Positions 1-7,255 are shown, counted from the first letter of the stretch. The stretch is 18,331 nucleotides of DNA from Mucilaginibacter_A sp050954865 (GCA_050954865.1 JBPBQN010000175.1:1-18331); one strand, 5' to 3'. The notes: generated by a model not told the origin, from the letters alone. Translations and numbers: made by a program.

Positions 1-420
1 AAACAGCAAAACGACCGTGAAAAATGGCTGATGCTGGATGGTTCATTTATCACCAATTTGCCTGATGTTTGGGCTTTGAACCAAAAATATATTTTGCTTC
101 CGATTAACAATTGGGACACGGAATACGAACGTGTTAATTTGGGCGGAATCACGTGCGACGGTCAGGATTATTACAACCAGGAAGCACATATGAGCAGCGT
201 TTATATGCCAAAAACACGTAAAGTGCAATATTTAGGTTTTTTTAATACGGGTGCTTACCAGGAAGTTTTGAGCGGATATGGCGGTATCCATCATTGTTTG
301 TTGCCTTCGCCAAAGCATGTGATTATCCGCAGAAACCGCGACGAAACCTTTAATTTTGATGTGTTCGGCGAAGAACAAAACAGCAAGCAAGTGCTCAAAA
401 TTTTAGGTTATACCACATAG
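1..420 (+). CDS. speA: Biosynthetic arginine decarboxylase, C-terminal fragment
   Basis: The reading frame is open from base 1, so only the last 139 residues are present. It matches the C-terminal part of the Bacteroidota arginine decarboxylases (PLP-dependent, alanine-racemase-fold, about 460 residues), which make agmatine for polyamine synthesis in the cytoplasm. Visible landmarks are LDGSF near the window edge, the LGGITCDGQDYY stretch holding the family Cys-Asp motif (Cys52-Asp53 of the fragment; this cysteine completes the neighbouring subunit's active site in the family), and FFNTGAYQ, a conserved tyrosine segment near the PLP phosphate. The ending ILGY plus two residues is typical of the group. 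A strong terminator follows at once, so this gene probably ends its transcription unit. Assignment to arginine rather than another basic amino acid rests on remembered similarity to Flavobacterium-type proteins. Confidence 0.85.
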   Translation, partial: KQQNDREKWLMLDGSFITNLPDVWALNQKYILLPINNWDTEYERVNLGGITCDGQDYYNQEAHMSSVYMPKTRKVQYLGFFNTGAYQEVLSGYGGIHHCLLPSPKHVIIRRNRDETFNFDVFGEEQNSKQVLKILGYTT

Positions 421-452
421 TATATCTTTCTCTAAAAGGGAAACTATTTTAC

Positions 453-508
453 AGACTAATCATTTAATCACAAAGGAATTTTTCCTGATTTAATGATTAG
501 TCTTTTTT
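453..508 (+). terminator. Rho-independent terminator of the arginine decarboxylase gene
   Basis: Bases 453-470 and 486-503 pair over 17 of 18 positions (one T-T mismatch). A second short stem inside the loop (GGAA 475-478 with TTCC 482-485) nearly closes it, and a T run (503-508) follows the right arm. The orientation fits transcripts coming from the upstream decarboxylase gene. The hairpin ends only five bases before the preferred start codon of the next gene, and an upstream in-frame ATG lies inside its right arm. Confidence 0.8.
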
Positions 509-513
509 GTGAA

Positions 514-1614
514 ATGAAACCAGCAAGCAACCACAGTTTTGAGTTTTTAGCTTCGATGCGCAAACAAGGCGATGCTGTTGCGGACAACCTGATCTCTGAA
601 GTTTTTGCTGATGAAAGTCAGAAACTAAGTTTTAGAAATCTGCTGAATTCTCTCAACCTAAATATTGATCTGCAAAAAGTTGATGAAATTTATGCGGTAA
701 AAGAAGCATTCCTTCAAGCCAACAAATTGCCAGCTTGGGCCGATCAGAAACTGATGGATAAAGGTGCAAATTTTTTCGCCGTTCATGCTGGCGCGATCAT
801 GAATTTGCTGGGTTTGCTTTCGCTACCTTACTGTTATGCGGCTGCGGACGGTGCGCGTGTGCTGGATTTGTCGGAACGCATCAAAAATCAACCCGAACAT
901 CGCCTGAACGAAACCGCAGATTTTGTGTGGGACGTGATGGCACCAAACGCTTTTAAGCCAGACGGCAAAGGTTTTACCAGCATTTTGAAAGTACGTTTGC
1001 TGCACGCCGCCATCCGGTTTTATACCGATAAAAGCAGTAAATGGAACGCTGCCGATTGGGGTTTGCCCGTTAACCAGGAAGATATGGCAGGCACAAACTT
1101 GTCGTTTTCGTTGCTGGTGATCCGTGGTTTGCGCAAGTTTGGGTTAACGATTGCTTATGCTGATCAGCAGGCGTTTATACACTTGTGGAACGTCATCGGA
1201 TTTTTGCTGGGCGTTGATGAACGCTTGCTGCCCGAAACCGGCAAAGAAGCTTTATTGCTGGAAGAAGCCATCCGTTTGCGCAATTTTAAAACTTCGGAAC
1301 ACGGCGTTTCGCTTACACAATCATTAGTGAAGTATTTTGCTTTGGTTGATCCAAATTTTCAGCCCAAACAAACTATGCAGCTGATGCGCTATTTAATGGG
1401 CGATGAAGTGGCGGATTTATTGCAACTTCCCGCACAAACTGCCGCAATTTCTACGGTGAAGTTTTTGCAGCTGATCAGTAATTTTCAGGTTTTGAAACAG
1501 CTAAACACTAAGTTTTCATATCAAAACCAACGCTCTGATTACCAGAAATCACGTCCTTCTCCGCAGAAAAAAACAAATCCACGTTACGTTTTACCAGCAA
1601 CTTTAAATTCCTGA
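514..1614 (+). CDS. MpaB / latex-clearing-protein-like oxygenase (DUF2236)
   Basis: The 366-residue product resembles the MpaB/Lcp haem b oxygenase family (DUF2236), whose studied members cleave polyisoprene or act on fungal meroterpenoids. Its own substrate is unknown. Numbered from this start it has Arg130, Thr134 and His164. Their spacing (4 and 30) equals that of Arg164, Thr168 and the haem-ligand His198 of Streptomyces Lcp K30, and the histidine sits in the expected VRLLHAAIR context, followed by NQEDMAGTNLSFS. No signal peptide is visible, so a cytoplasmic location is inferred. The ATG at 493 would add seven residues but lies within the terminator stem, so 514 is preferred; neither start has a clear ribosome binding site. 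The C-terminal 35 residues or so are basic and look disordered. A TauE-family transporter gene follows after 49 bases. Confidence 0.8.
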   Translation: MKPASNHSFEFLASMRKQGDAVADNLISEVFADESQKLSFRNLLNSLNLNIDLQKVDEIYAVKEAFLQANKLPAWADQKLMDKGANFFAVHAGAIMNLLGLLSLPYCYAAADGARVLDLSERIKNQPEHRLNETADFVWDVMAPNAFKPDGKGFTSILKVRLLHAAIRFYTDKSSKWNAADWGLPVNQEDMAGTNLSFSLLVIRGLRKFGLTIAYADQQAFIHLWNVIGFLLGVDERLLPETGKEALLLEEAIRLRNFKTSEHGVSLTQSLVKYFALVDPNFQPKQTMQLMRYLMGDEVADLLQLPAQTAAISTVKFLQLISNFQVLKQLNTKFSYQNQRSDYQKSRPSPQKKTNPRYVLPATLNS

Positions 1615-1623
1615 AAAATAGTT

Positions 1624-1639
1624 GATAAAAGAAGCATTA
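1624..1639 (+). repeat. Copy of the GATAAAAGAAGCATTA motif, intergenic
   Basis: A 16-base sequence between the oxygenase gene and the TauE gene, 24 bases before the latter's ATG. It is identical over all 16 bases to the copy before murG (15252-15267, opposite strand). It belongs to a family of nine AAAAGAAGCA copies in the window. The function is unknown. Confidence 0.6.
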
Positions 1640-1663
1640 TCTTAAACCGATATTTGATTACTC

Positions 1664-2497
1664 ATGACGATACTTCTTTTAACGCTCTATATTCTGCTTG
1701 GTGCTTATTTTGCCGGTTTGCTCGGTTCGCTTACTGGTTTGGGTGGCGGCATCGTCATCATTCCGCTGCTTACGCTGGTGCTGGATGTTGATATTCATTA
1801 CGCCATCGGCGCGTCGCTGGTTTCGGTTATTGCCACATCTTCCGGTTCGGCTTCGGCCTATGTAAAAGAAGGAATTACCAATATGCGGCTGGGCATGTTT
1901 CTGGAAATTGCCACCACTTTGGGCGCTGTCGGCGGCGCGTATTTATCAAGCTACGTTCCGGCTTCTTATATTGCCATAATTTTTGGGGTGATTTTGATTT
2001 TTTCGGCTTTTATGTCGCTTAAAAAGAAAAATATGCAGGCTGATCCTGTTTCCAGCAAACCTGCCGAATGGCTGCGTTTAGGCAGTTCTTATCCAGATCA
2101 GAACCAGCAAATCAACTACGGCGTGCGCAATGTTTTTGGCGGATTCGGGTTGATGAGTTTTGCTGGTGTAATTTCGGGTTTGCTGGGCATCGGTTCGGGC
2201 GCCCTAAAAGTAATTGCGATGGACAACATCATGCGCATTCCGTTCAAAGTTTCTACCACCACCAGCAATTTCATGATGGGCGTAACCGCAGCTGCCAGCG
2301 CGGTAATTTATTTGCAGCGCGGTTATATTGATCCGGGTTTATCGATGCCGGTGATGCTGGGCGTGGTTTTGGGTGCGATAACGGGCTCTAAAATTCTGGT
2401 CAAAGCCAAAGCCAAATCACTTAAAATTATTTTTGCTGTGGTGATTTCTGCGCTAGCCATCCAAATGATTTACAAAGGTTTTACCGGACATATATGA
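1664..2497 (+). CDS. TauE/SafE family sulfite/organic-anion exporter, membrane permease
   Basis: A 277-residue, strongly hydrophobic protein with the two-repeat build of the TauE/SafE (DUF81) family. The first half has GLTGLGGGIVIIP-type sequence at about residues 23-34 and ATSS at 57-60. The second half has the matching GLLGIGSGALKVIAMD at 172-187 and TTTSNF at 198-203. A polar loop of about 40 residues (118-155) separates the halves. About eight inner-membrane helices are expected. Family members export sulfite, sulfoacetate or other organic anions, or take up related compounds; the substrate here cannot be read from sequence. The stop overlaps the start of the DUF1634 gene by four bases (ATGA), a common pairing that suggests the two proteins work together. 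An A-rich leader precedes the ATG rather than a Shine-Dalgarno site. Confidence 0.9.
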   Translation: MTILLLTLYILLGAYFAGLLGSLTGLGGGIVIIPLLTLVLDVDIHYAIGASLVSVIATSSGSASAYVKEGITNMRLGMFLEIATTLGAVGGAYLSSYVPASYIAIIFGVILIFSAFMSLKKKNMQADPVSSKPAEWLRLGSSYPDQNQQINYGVRNVFGGFGLMSFAGVISGLLGIGSGALKVIAMDNIMRIPFKVSTTTSNFMMGVTAAASAVIYLQRGYIDPGLSMPVMLGVVLGAITGSKILVKAKAKSLKIIFAVVISALAIQMIYKGFTGHI

Positions 2498-2883
2498 GCG
2501 AAAAAAAGGTTTTCAAAGATGCTGATGTGCAATTGCTGATTGGCAATGTGTTGCGCTGGGGCGTAATTTTGGCCATGTCGGTTGTTTTCTGCGGAGGCTT
2601 GATTTATGTTTACCGGCACGGCCATGAAATGGCATCTTATCATACATTTAAAGGTGAACCTGATTTCCTTAAAAATATAAATGGCATTTTTTATGGCGTT
2701 ATGAAGATGAAAGGCCGGGCCATTATCCAAACAGGAATTATTTTACTTATTGCTACGCCAGTTGTCCGGATTATATTATCCATTTTTAGTTTTTTGCTGG
2801 AAAAAGATTATCGCTATGTCATCATCACAATCATCGTACTTGGCATCATCATCACCAGTATGCTTAGTGGAATTGGCGGATGA
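2494..2883 (+). CDS. DUF1634 family small membrane protein
   Basis: A 129-residue protein with a short polar N-terminus and three predicted membrane helices, at about 20-40, 75-100 and 106-125. Length and layout fit DUF1634, a family of unknown function often encoded next to TauE/SafE permeases. The ATG overlaps the stop of the permease gene (ATGA), so translational coupling is likely and a role as partner or accessory subunit of the permease is inferred. No catalytic motif is visible. The stop is followed by a 120-base gap holding a long imperfect hairpin and then ligA. Confidence 0.8.
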   Translation: MSEKKVFKDADVQLLIGNVLRWGVILAMSVVFCGGLIYVYRHGHEMASYHTFKGEPDFLKNINGIFYGVMKMKGRAIIQTGIILLIATPVVRIILSIFSFLLEKDYRYVIITIIVLGIIITSMLSGIGG

Positions 2884-2887
2884 TGAC

Positions 2888-2963
2888 AAGAGCGGACGGA
2901 CGGTGTTTACAGACGTATTTAGATATAAATTGCCATTAGTCATTCTCGTTAAACACCGCTCTT
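2888..2963. repeat. Imperfect inverted repeat with an 8-base duplication
   Basis: AAGAGC (2888-2893) plus GGTGTTTA (2902-2909) pair exactly with TAAACACC (2950-2957) plus GCTCTT (2958-2963). The left arm carries eight extra bases, a tandem ACGG/CGGA duplication at 2894-2901. The loop is 40 bases. No T run follows, so it is not a standard terminator. It could be a structured 3' end, an operator-like site, or chance. Confidence 0.5.
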
Positions 2964-2991
2964 TACACCTCAAACCTCACTCTTAATTCCC

Positions 2992-2999
2992 TATCTTCG
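2992..2999 (+). promoter_or_regulatory. Candidate -7 promoter element of ligA
   Basis: TATCTTCG resembles the Bacteroidota TAnnTTTG element (one base off) and ends four bases before the ligA ATG at 3004. If used, transcription would begin at or next to the start codon, giving a nearly leaderless message. The best upstream partner, TTTAC at 2962, is 25 bases away, longer than the usual 19-21, so support is moderate. Confidence 0.4.
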
Positions 3000-3003
3000 C
3001 AAC

Positions 3004-5019
3004 ATGACTTTTACAGAGGCCAAAGCGCAGGTGGAAGCTTTATCTGCCGAACTGAAACAACACAATTACAATTATTATGTGCTGGCACAACCTAGCATTG
3101 CCGATCAGGATTTTGATTATAAACTGAAAGCACTTGCTGCACTGGAAGAACAATTCCCGGAGTTGCTCGATCCAAATTCGCCTACACAAAAAGTTGGTGG
3201 AGAAATTACCAAAGAATTTAAAACCGTAAAGCACCAGTGGCCGATGCTTTCGTTGGGAAATACATATAACGAACAGGATTTGCTGGATTTTGATCAGCGC
3301 ATACAAAAGGCCATCGGCAGCAATTTTGAATACGTGGTTGAACTGAAATTTGATGGTTTATCGATCAGTTTGAGTTATGAAAACGGAAAATTAATTCGTG
3401 CCGTTACCCGTGGCGATGGTACACAAGGCGATGAAGTAACTAATAACATCAAAACCATCCATGCCATTCCACATCATTTAAAACCGGGTAATTACCCGGA
3501 AGCTTTTGAAATTCGGGGCGAAGTTTTCATGCACAAAAAAGCATTTGAAAGATTGAACCAAGAGCGTTTGGATAACGGCGAAGTAATGTATGCCAATCCA
3601 CGTAATTTTGCTTCCGGTACGGTCAAACTGCAGGATTCTGCGGAAGTGGCCAAACGCCCGCTGGATTGTTTCCTGTACTTCTTTTATGCATCTAAAAATC
3701 AGTTTAAAACCCACTGGGAAAGTCTGCAAACGGTAAAAAGCTGGGGCTTTCCGGTTTGCGAACATACCGCGCTTTGCAGCAATATTCAGGAGGTTCTAGC
3801 CTTCATTAAAACCTGGGAAACCGAACGTTTTAAGCTGAGTTATGATATTGACGGCATCGTTTTAAAAGTAAACAGTTTTGCACAGCAGGAAGAACTGGGT
3901 TTTACGGCAAAATCGCCGCGCTGGGCCATTTCTTACAAATATAAAGCGGCATCGGCACAAACTATTTTAGAAAGCGTTGGCTATCAGGTTGGCCGCACGG
4001 GTGCTGTTACGCCAGTTGCGCATTTAAAGCCGGTTTTGCTGGCCGGAACGACGGTTAAACGCGCTACTTTACACAATGCCAATGAAATTGCCCGTTTGGA
4101 TTTATATGAAGGTGATACCGTTTATGTAGAAAAAGGTGGCGAAATTATCCCCAAAATAACCGGTGTGAATTTAGATGTGCGTTTGCCAAATGCCAAAGCT
4201 ATTGAATACGCCACCAACTGCCCGCGCTGTAAAACTTTTTTGGTGCGAAAAGAAGGCGAAGCGGCTTATTATTGCCCGAATGATGAAGGTTGCCCGCCGC
4301 AGATTGTAGGTAAAATCCAGCATTTTATCGGTCGCAAAGCCATGAATATTGATGGTTTGGGCGATGAAACGATTGAGAACTTTTACAAGCGCGGTTTTGT
4401 ACATCACATCAGCGATTTGTACGAACTGAAAGATCGTGTTGAGGTGTTGCGTACGTTGGAACGTTTTGGCGAAAAATCCATCACGAACATGATTGCGGGC
4501 ATCGAAAAATCCAAAGAGATGCCTTTTGAAAAAGTGCTTTTTGGTTTGGGAATTCGGTTTGTGGGCGAAACCGTTGCCCGAAAACTGGCACGTTATTTTA
4601 AAACGATTGAAGCATTGCAGCATGCTGTTTTTACCGACCTAATTTTGGTGGATGAAATTGGCGACCGGATTGCTGAAAGTTTGGTTGAATATTTCCTGGT
4701 TCCGCAGCATCTGGAACAAATTGAACGGCTAAAAACAGCAGGAGTTCAATTCAGCATTAAAGAAGAAACCAGTGTTTTGCAGAGTGAAAAACTGGCCGGT
4801 AAAAGTTTTATTATTTCAGGTGTTTTTGAGCAATTTTCGCGCGAGGAACTAAAGCAGATGATTGAAGAAAACGGTGGAAAAATTCTCGGTAGCATTTCTG
4901 CAAAGCTCAATTATTTGGTTACAGGAGATAACATGGGGCCATCAAAACTGGAAAAAGCGCAAAAACTGAATATTCCGATGATTTCTGAACAGGAACTGGT
5001 GGAGATGATTGAAGGTTGA
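3004..5019 (+). CDS. ligA: NAD-dependent DNA ligase LigA
   Basis: A full-length 671-residue bacterial DNA ligase, which seals nicks between Okazaki fragments and during repair using NAD+. Domain order is complete. An N-terminal Ia region with the NYNYYVL and DFDYK NMN-binding segments (about 1-60) precedes the adenylation domain with nucleophile Lys115 in ELKFDG. The OB fold follows, then a four-cysteine zinc site at Cys406, Cys409, Cys424 and Cys430 (E. coli spacing), helix-hairpin-helix repeats at about 440-585 (for example GLGIRFVGETVA), and a BRCT domain from about 594 to the end (GKSFIISGVF, GGKILGSISAKLNYLVTGD). The start is fixed by the usual N-terminus and a TATCTTCG element directly upstream. 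The gene converges on map with 16 bases between stop codons, and I see no hairpin there. Confidence 0.98.
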   Translation: MTFTEAKAQVEALSAELKQHNYNYYVLAQPSIADQDFDYKLKALAALEEQFPELLDPNSPTQKVGGEITKEFKTVKHQWPMLSLGNTYNEQDLLDFDQRIQKAIGSNFEYVVELKFDGLSISLSYENGKLIRAVTRGDGTQGDEVTNNIKTIHAIPHHLKPGNYPEAFEIRGEVFMHKKAFERLNQERLDNGEVMYANPRNFASGTVKLQDSAEVAKRPLDCFLYFFYASKNQFKTHWESLQTVKSWGFPVCEHTALCSNIQEVLAFIKTWETERFKLSYDIDGIVLKVNSFAQQEELGFTAKSPRWAISYKYKAASAQTILESVGYQVGRTGAVTPVAHLKPVLLAGTTVKRATLHNANEIARLDLYEGDTVYVEKGGEIIPKITGVNLDVRLPNAKAIEYATNCPRCKTFLVRKEGEAAYYCPNDEGCPPQIVGKIQHFIGRKAMNIDGLGDETIENFYKRGFVHHISDLYELKDRVEVLRTLERFGEKSITNMIAGIEKSKEMPFEKVLFGLGIRFVGETVARKLARYFKTIEALQHAVFTDLILVDEIGDRIAESLVEYFLVPQHLEQIERLKTAGVQFSIKEETSVLQSEKLAGKSFIISGVFEQFSREELKQMIEENGGKILGSISAKLNYLVTGDNMGPSKLEKAQKLNIPMISEQELVEMIEG

Positions 5020-5035
5020 TTGTTTATCTCTTAAT

Positions 5036-5794
5036 TTAATTCCAGATTTCATTTTCATGTGTTAAGATAATTGGTTCTTTATCGGTTACAACGATGGTGT
5101 GTTCATGCTGGGCAACAAATCCGCTGGTCATTTCCGTCCACCCATCTTCATCAGCAGTTGTGTAGTGGGCTTTTGTTGAAATGAAAGTTTCTATGGCTAC
5201 AACCGAATTTTTTTTGAATCTGGACAGATTAGTGCGATCATGGTAATTGGCAACATGGCTTGGCGCTTCATGTAACTTACGTCCGATTCCGTGACCACAC
5301 AGGTTTTTAATTACTTTAAAACCTCGTTTCTTTGCTTCTTCATCAATTAAACGTCCAATCTCGTTGATCTTAACGCCGCCTTTAATTTGATAAATAGCTT
5401 TGTGTAAAATTTCCTTGGATGCCTGTACCAATGGGTTAAGCGCCTGAAGATCATGTCCTAAAACAAATGAACCGCCGTTATCAGAGAAAAAACCATTTAA
5501 CTCCGCAGAAACGTCAATATTAATTAAATCGCCTTCCTGTAAAATACGTTTTTTGGATGGGATTCCGTGCGCAGCTTCATGATTAACACAAATGCAGGCG
5601 CAGCCGGGAAATTTATAAACTAATTTAGGAGCAGATCTGGCACCAAAAGACGCAAGAATAGCCGCACCGTATTGATCCAGCTCATAAGTACTCATGCCCG
5701 GTTTGGCATATGCGCTCATTCTTTTTAAGGTTATGGCAACAGCTTCGCTTGCCTTGCGCATACCAATAAGATCATTCTCCGATTCGATAGACAT
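5036..5794 (-). CDS. map: Type I methionine aminopeptidase (M24 family), divergent copy
   Basis: A 252-residue pita-bread-fold metallopeptidase that removes the initiator methionine from new proteins. All five metal ligands are present with near E. coli spacing: Asp94, Asp105, His168 (CGHGIG), Glu202 and Glu231, plus the substrate-side His76 in HGIP. Several usually invariant neighbours differ: SDNGGSF replaces GDTSxTF after the second aspartate, AIETF replaces TIEPM around Glu202, and AQHEHTIVV replaces AQFEHTIVV. The gene is alone, not in the secY-infA ribosomal context where Bacteroidota usually carry map, so it may be a second copy or a related M24 peptidase. It converges on ligA and diverges from dapA. 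The ATG at 5794 gives a normal length, with no extension domain. Confidence 0.85.
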   Translation of the reverse strand: MSIESENDLIGMRKASEAVAITLKRMSAYAKPGMSTYELDQYGAAILASFGARSAPKLVYKFPGCACICVNHEAAHGIPSKKRILQEGDLINIDVSAELNGFFSDNGGSFVLGHDLQALNPLVQASKEILHKAIYQIKGGVKINEIGRLIDEEAKKRGFKVIKNLCGHGIGRKLHEAPSHVANYHDRTNLSRFKKNSVVAIETFISTKAHYTTADEDGWTEMTSGFVAQHEHTIVVTDKEPIILTHENEIWN

Positions 5795-6140
5795 ATTTCT
5801 TTTTTCTAAGATTATGGTACAAAGTAATTAAAAAATTACTGGTTTATAATCAATTGCAGTTTCGATACTGAAGCAAAAAACTTGTTGTTTTATGATTCCA
5901 CACATTACCAACTAAACCCATGCTTAAGACGTACTTGATCTTAAAACAATTTTTTAGGTTGACAATTTTTTACTTTTAATTATACTTTTATCTACAATTT
6001 AGAAGGATAACCAGTCGTTAAAATCAAATTATCTTTATAATTCGTTATTAACCTGTTAGCAAACTTAATCTTAATAATTCTTTCACATTAGTTGAGCACG
6101 AAAACGCAAAATATTATCTTAGCGGCTTCTATCTTCATCA
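5795..6140. other. Divergent intergenic region between map and dapA
   Basis: This AT-rich 346-base gap carries no convincing ORF or RNA gene. It holds a short inverted repeat next to map (AGTAATT 5823-5829 with AATTACT 5834-5840). It has a good promoter match for dapA close to its start, and a weaker one farther upstream (TTG 5959-5961, 21 bases, TACTTTTA 5983-5990) that would give a leader of about 140 bases. On the minus strand AATCTTAG lies shortly upstream of map and may be a poor -7 element. Confidence 0.6.
6092..6122 (+). promoter_or_regulatory. Candidate dapA promoter, Bacteroidota type
   Basis: TTG at 6092-6094, a 20-base spacer, then TATCTTAG at 6115-6122. This closely matches the housekeeping sigma pattern of Bacteroidota (TTG near -33, TAnnTTTG near -7). 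Predicted initiation is around 6127-6130, leaving a leader of about 11-14 bases before the ATG at 6141. Confidence 0.55.
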
Positions 6141-7022
6141 ATGAAAAAATTTCATGGCACCGGAGTTGCCGTTGTTACTCCATTTCAAACTGACGGTTCT
6201 GTTGATTTTCCGGCACTGGAAAACATTCTGGAAAACCTGATTAATAACAGAATTGATTACCTGATTTCCCTCGGCACAACCGGCGAAAGTGCAGCTTTAT
6301 CTTCTGCAGAAAAGAAAGAAATTTGGGCATTTACTGCTAAAACTGTTGCTGGCCGCATTCCTTTAGTTGCCGGAATTGGTGGAAATTATACACAAGCGGT
6401 TATAGAAAATATCAAGAATTTTGATAAGCAGGGTTATGATGCAATTTTGTCTGTAAGTCCGTATTACAACAAACCAACTCAGGAAGGCATTTATCAGCAT
6501 TACAAAGCGGTTGCATCAGCTTCGGATTTGCCGGTGATTTTGTACAATGTGCCGAGCAGAACGGGCAGCAATATCTCCGCAGAAACCACTATACGGCTGG
6601 CTAATGACTGCAACAAAATTATAGCGATAAAAGAAGCATCCGGTAATTTTGATCAGTTTAACCAGATTATGCGCGATAAGCCAAGGGATTTTATGCTGAT
6701 TTCAGGCGATGATCCAGTTACGTTACCAATGATTGCGCTGGGAGCAGTGGGCGTAATTTCGGTTATCGGGAATGCTGTACCGCAGTTATTTTCGGATATG
6801 GTGCGTTTTTGTCTGGATGAAAAGTGGGAAGCTGCGCGGACGATTCATTTTCAGCTGATTGAATTTACGCGACTGATGTTTCTGGAAGGAAATCCCGGTG
6901 GCGTAAAAGAAGCGATGAAACTGACTGGTTTATGCGAAAATACGCTACGCTTACCCTTAGTAAACGTAAGCGAAAAAGTTTCTGGTTTAATTGCTGCTGA
7001 ACTGAAAAAACTGAATTCATAA
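6141..7022 (+). CDS. dapA: 4-hydroxy-tetrahydrodipicolinate synthase
   Basis: A 293-residue class I aldolase-fold enzyme that condenses pyruvate with aspartate semialdehyde, the first committed step to diaminopimelate and lysine. The Schiff-base lysine is Lys164 in AIKEASGNF. The catalytic triad and binding residues are in place: Thr46-Thr47 in GTTGES, Tyr109 in YYNKPTQEG, and Tyr135 and Arg140 in LYNVPSRTG. Length and residue positions follow E. coli DapA closely, so function is secure, although related aldolases such as N-acetylneuraminate lyase share the fold. It stands alone with its own promoter and a bidirectional terminator shared with the histone-like gene. Its product supplies precursor for the wall genes of the dcw cluster if this organism uses diaminopimelate cross-links. 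Confidence 0.96.
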   Translation: MKKFHGTGVAVVTPFQTDGSVDFPALENILENLINNRIDYLISLGTTGESAALSSAEKKEIWAFTAKTVAGRIPLVAGIGGNYTQAVIENIKNFDKQGYDAILSVSPYYNKPTQEGIYQHYKAVASASDLPVILYNVPSRTGSNISAETTIRLANDCNKIIAIKEASGNFDQFNQIMRDKPRDFMLISGDDPVTLPMIALGAVGVISVIGNAVPQLFSDMVRFCLDEKWEAARTIHFQLIEFTRLMFLEGNPGGVKEAMKLTGLCENTLRLPLVNVSEKVSGLIAAELKKLNS

Positions 7023-7049
7023 AAAATCCGATTAATAAACCGGATTTTT
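7022..7049. terminator. Bidirectional terminator between dapA and the histone-like gene
   Basis: AAAAATCCG (7022-7030) and CGGATTTTT (7041-7049) form a perfect 9-bp stem with a 10-base loop, with A and T runs on the two sides. It starts in the dapA stop codon and lies 17 bases from the stop of the convergent minus-strand gene. Confidence 0.75.
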
Positions 7050-7055
7050 AAGTGC

Positions 7056-7069
7056 TAAAAGAAGCATTA
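7056..7069 (+). repeat. Copy of the AAAAGAAGCA motif at a gene end
   Basis: TAAAAGAAGCATTA lies on the + strand and runs into the stop codon (7067-7069) of the minus-strand histone-like gene, opposite to that gene's direction. It shares 14 consecutive bases with the copies at 1624 and 15252. Confidence 0.5.
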
Positions 7070-7255
7070 CTTTTTGGCAGGCTCGGCATTTTTGGTATCC
7101 TGAATTTCCAGCCTGATTGCCTGTGCCATATTTTTTAAATCCTGCATGCCTTTACGAATACGTGTTCCGGCAGCACTGTTTCCTTTCGAGTAAAATTTTT
7201 CGGCATCGGCTTCCAAACTTGCGAGCAGCTTTTTTATTTCTTCAAACTTTTTCAT
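7067..7255 (-). CDS. Histone H1-like small basic protein (Hc1 family)
   Basis: A 62-residue, lysine-rich protein of the short histone H1/Hc1-like family common in Bacteroidota. Diagnostic sequence is MKKFEEIKKL at the start, then EADAEKFYSKGNSAAGTRIRKGMQDLK and QAIRLEIQ, ending in a Lys-rich tail. It is predicted to be mostly helical and to bind DNA as a nucleoid-associated protein. The chlamydial Hc1 relatives compact DNA, but the role here is not established. The length is usual for the Bacteroidota form, and the ATG is the only in-frame start giving the typical N-terminus. It is apparently monocistronic, between the kbl-like gene's terminator upstream and the terminator shared with dapA downstream. 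Confidence 0.85.
   Translation of the reverse strand: MKKFEEIKKLLASLEADAEKFYSKGNSAAGTRIRKGMQDLKNMAQAIRLEIQDTKNAEPAKK

Noticed and set aside
493..513. Upstream ATG of the oxygenase gene
   Set aside because: It lies in the right arm of the terminator hairpin and adds only seven residues, so 514 is preferred. It remains possible.
2068..2331. 87-residue + frame inside the TauE gene
   Set aside because: It is an alternative frame of a clear membrane protein and the translation has no hydrophobic helices or domain.
2470..2730. 86-residue minus frame over the TauE/DUF1634 junction
   Set aside because: It is antisense to two coupled genes; nothing supports expression.
4171..4623. 150-residue frame opposite ligA
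   Set aside because: It is antisense to the zinc finger and helix-hairpin-helix region of ligA, rich in Phe/His/Arg as expected of a mirrored frame, with no family resemblance.
5959..5990. TTGACA as an E. coli-type -35 box
   Set aside because: Bacteroidota use a different housekeeping sigma pattern, so a TTGACA alone is not evidence here; it is noted only as a weak TTG/TAnnTTT match.
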